This document shows, in pieces, positions 62,069 to 64,000 of a stretch of 64,000 bases of DNA; the first letter of the stretch is position 1, and each line of letters opens with the position of its first letter. The translations under genes were made by a program, and so were the position numbers. The notes beneath the pieces are model-generated. The model was not told the DNA's origin and ran no database searches. It was given only the letters and a program-made list of their open reading frames with translations. The stretch is taken from positions 24,097 through 88,096 of the forward strand of contig JBQLZQ010000054.1 in NCBI GenBank assembly GCA_052168355.1, in the 5' to 3' direction. This stretch comes from JBQLZQ01 sp052168355. Its GTDB lineage: Bacteria > Pseudomonadota > Alphaproteobacteria > DSM-16000 > Inquilinaceae.

Positions 62069-62075
62069 AGCCGCC

Positions 62076-63722
62076 TTGGCCAGGTTCTCGTACCCCATTT
62101 TTTCCTATGAGCGTCCGCCCGAGGCGACGCCGGGCCATCCGGCCGCGCGCCGTCCTGTCATCGTGGTCGGCGCCGGGCCCGTCGGGCTTGCCGCCGCCAT
62201 CGATCTGGCCGGCCACGGCATCCCCGTGCTGGTGATCGACGCCGACGACACGGTCAGCGTCGGCAGCCGCGCCATCTGCTGGGCCAAGCGGAGCCTGGAG
62301 ATCTTCGATCGGCTGGGGGTCGGCGGCCCCGTGGTCGACAAGGGCGTGACCTGGCAGGTCGGCCGGGTATTCCGCCGCGACGACGAGGTCTACCGGTTCG
62401 ACCTGCTGCCCGAGGGTGGCCACAAACAGCCCGCCTTCGTCAACCTGCAGCAATACTACGTCGAGAGCTTTCTGATCGACCGGGCCCGCGCGATGGAGGA
62501 TATCACCTTGCGGTTCCACACCCGGCTGGTCGGGTTGGAGAGGCGCGACGACGGCGTGCGGCTGACCGTGGAAACCCCCGACGGACGCCATGCCCTGGAC
62601 GCCGACTATGTGGTGGCGGCGGACGGCGCGCGCAGCACCGCGCGGCGGCTGCTCGGTCTCGATTTTTCCGGCCGCGTGTTCGAGGACCGCTTCCTGATCG
62701 CCGACGTGCGGATGCATGCCGACTTCCCCGCCGAACGCTGGTTCTGGTTCGACCCGCCCTTCCATCCCGGCGGTTCGGCGCTGCTGCACAGCCAGCCGGA
62801 CGACATCTGGCGCATCGATCTTCAGCTCGGCCGCGATGCCGACCCGGAGGCGGAACGGCAGCCCGACCGGGTGGTGCCGCGCCTGCGCGCCATGCTGGGC
62901 CCCGACCGGCCGTTCGATCTGGAATGGGTCAGCGTCTATACCTTTCAATGCCGGCGGCTCGACCGGTTCCGCCACGGACGGGTCATCTTTGTCGGCGATG
63001 CCGCCCACCAGGTGTCGCCGTTCGGCGCGCGCGGCGGCAACAGCGGCATCCAGGACGCCGACAATCTGTGCTGGAAACTGGCCATGGTCCTGCGCGGCGC
63101 GGCGCCGGAAACCCTGCTCGACAGCTATGACGAGGAACGCGGCGAGGCCGCCGACGAGAACATCCTGCACTCGACCCGCAGCACGGACTTCATCACCCCG
63201 AAGGATCCAGCCAGCCGGGCCCTGCGCGATGCCGTGCTGGACCTGTCGGCCGAGCATCCCTTTGCCCGGGCCCTGGTCAACAGCGGCCGGTTGTCGACCC
63301 CGACCCGTTATGGGACGTCGTCGCTGTCGACCCCCGATCGCGACCGGTTCGACGCCGGCCCGCAACCGGGCGCGCCCTGCCCCGACGCGCCCCTTGTCGA
63401 TCCCTCGGGCCGGGCCGGCTGGCTGCTGGATCTGCTGGGCGGTCGCTTCTGCCTTTTGTGCTTTGACGAGCCGCCCGGCGACGCCGCGCGTTTCGAGGCC
63501 ATGGGCCTTGCGGTTCTGTCCATCGGCGCCGATGGCTGGACCGACGCCCAGGGGCTGGCCGGGCGGCGCTACGACGCACGCCGGGGCACCCTCTATCTGA
63601 TCCGGCCCGATCAGCATGTCGCCGCCCGGTGGCAGACCTACGATGCCGCCCTGGTGGAGACCGCGCTGCGCCGGGCCGGCGGGCCGGTCGGCCGACGCGT
63701 TGCGGCGACGGTGAATCAATGA
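62076..63722 (+). CDS. FAD-dependent aromatic-type monooxygenase
   Basis: A 548-residue group A flavin hydroxylase, closest in layout to MhpA/PheA-type enzymes that hydroxylate phenolic substrates with NAD(P)H. Dinucleotide fold VVGAGPVGLAAAIDLA near residue 30, the DG motif VVAADGARSTARRLLG, and the second FAD motif GDAAHQVSPFGARGGNSGIQDADNL. The C-terminal domain (from about 420) is the thioredoxin-like part of this group. The only reasonable start is TTG at 62076 with GGGGAG five bases upstream; no ATG occurs before the FAD fold. The following gene overlaps it by four bases. Substrate cannot be deduced. Confidence 0.9.
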   Translation: MARFSYPIFSYERPPEATPGHPAARRPVIVVGAGPVGLAAAIDLAGHGIPVLVIDADDTVSVGSRAICWAKRSLEIFDRLGVGGPVVDKGVTWQVGRVFRRDDEVYRFDLLPEGGHKQPAFVNLQQYYVESFLIDRARAMEDITLRFHTRLVGLERRDDGVRLTVETPDGRHALDADYVVAADGARSTARRLLGLDFSGRVFEDRFLIADVRMHADFPAERWFWFDPPFHPGGSALLHSQPDDIWRIDLQLGRDADPEAERQPDRVVPRLRAMLGPDRPFDLEWVSVYTFQCRRLDRFRHGRVIFVGDAAHQVSPFGARGGNSGIQDADNLCWKLAMVLRGAAPETLLDSYDEERGEAADENILHSTRSTDFITPKDPASRALRDAVLDLSAEHPFARALVNSGRLSTPTRYGTSSLSTPDRDRFDAGPQPGAPCPDAPLVDPSGRAGWLLDLLGGRFCLLCFDEPPGDAARFEAMGLAVLSIGADGWTDAQGLAGRRYDARRGTLYLIRPDQHVAARWQTYDAALVETALRRAGGPVGRRVAATVNQ

Positions 63723-63949
63723 CCGATGTTCCCGAAAACCGGGCGGCAACACACGGCCTGCGCACCGGCCCCGCAACGGGCGCGCCGGACGATCTTTATG
63801 CCGCGCTGATCGATGCCCATCGCGGGCTCACCGACGCGCAGAGCCGACAGTTCGACGCAAGGCTTATCCTGCTGCTGGCCAACCATGTCGGCGATCCGAG
63901 AATTCTGGCCGAGGCCATCGCGGCGGCGCGCCGGGGCCTGGAGGCCTAG
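63719..63949 (+). CDS. DUF2783 family small protein
   Basis: A 76-residue protein; its ATG overlaps the monooxygenase stop (ATGA), so the two are translated together. The pattern DDLYAALIDAHRGLTDAQSRQFDARLILLLANHVGD (in part) matches the DUF2783 family, which regularly follows FAD monooxygenases of this type. The function is unknown; a partner or stability role for the monooxygenase is a guess from context. Confidence 0.8.
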   Translation: MTDVPENRAATHGLRTGPATGAPDDLYAALIDAHRGLTDAQSRQFDARLILLLANHVGDPRILAEAIAAARRGLEA

Positions 63950-63950
63950 C

Positions 63951-64000
63951 AGGGTGCTGAAAAAGACACTCGTGGCGCGTCGGATTTCGTGATTCTCTGT
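63951..64000. mobile_element. Possible terminal sequence of an insertion element
   Basis: Directly after the DUF2783 stop, the sequence AGGGTGCTGAAAAAGAC resembles the ends of IS1182- or IS5-group elements. The rest of the element would be outside the window, so neither transposase nor second end can be seen. Confidence 0.3.

Overview
The window is a GC-rich, densely coded stretch of a chromosome, almost certainly from an alphaproteobacterium of the Rhodospirillales or a close relative. The evidence is gene content and order: rpsB-tsf-pyrH-frr-uppS-cdsA-dxr-rseP-bamA; dnaE-lolD-lolC/E; a 14-gene nuo cluster (separate nuoC and nuoD) that runs into birA-coaX-rnj-mce-DUF1467; tig-clpP-clpX-lon-hup; and glnB-glnA. 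A short type-2 ProS without editing insertion, ribonuclease J, and GTTC-N7-GTTC LexA boxes also fit this class.

Layout. Positions 1-8960 (minus strand) hold the ribosome, nucleotide and envelope operon, read from rpsB to bamA, which is cut by the left edge. Positions 8981-16740 (minus) hold dnaE, the LolD and LolC/E lipoprotein exporter, a calcineurin-like phosphoesterase and proS. Positions 16849-20226 hold a membrane class III adenylate cyclase, a small exported protein and an AzgA-type purine permease, the first large plus-strand gene. Positions 20227-20607 form an AT-richer intergenic region full of stem-loops, with terminators facing both ways and a possible 33-codon gene. Positions 20608-38901 (minus) form one nearly gapless cluster from nuoA to DUF1467, likely ended by the minus-strand terminator at 20335-20360. 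Positions 39138-48210 hold proteostasis genes (hup, lon, clpX, clpP, tig), nnrD and four tRNA genes (Asp, Val, Leu, His).

From 48364 the strands mix. An aminotransferase is followed by glnB-glnA behind a sigma-54-type promoter and closed by a terminator. Small accessory genes follow, then a histidine kinase, an acyl-CoA thioesterase divergent from parE, a P-loop kinase-like protein, a lipoprotein, an alpha/beta hydrolase with an isochorismatase-family hydrolase, a DEAD-box helicase, and a flavin monooxygenase coupled to a DUF2783 protein. The last 50 bases may be the end of an insertion sequence.

Most of the window is ordinary core genome. The most interesting locus is 52553-52701: two LexA-type SOS boxes in opposite orientation lie directly in front of a 32-codon gene for a single-pass membrane peptide. 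This arrangement suggests a DNA-damage-induced membrane peptide, with Caulobacter SidA as a functional precedent. Second are the structured 20.3-20.5 kb region and the twin palindromes sitting on the predicted start of the monooxygenase transcript. No CRISPR array, prophage or rRNA operon was seen.
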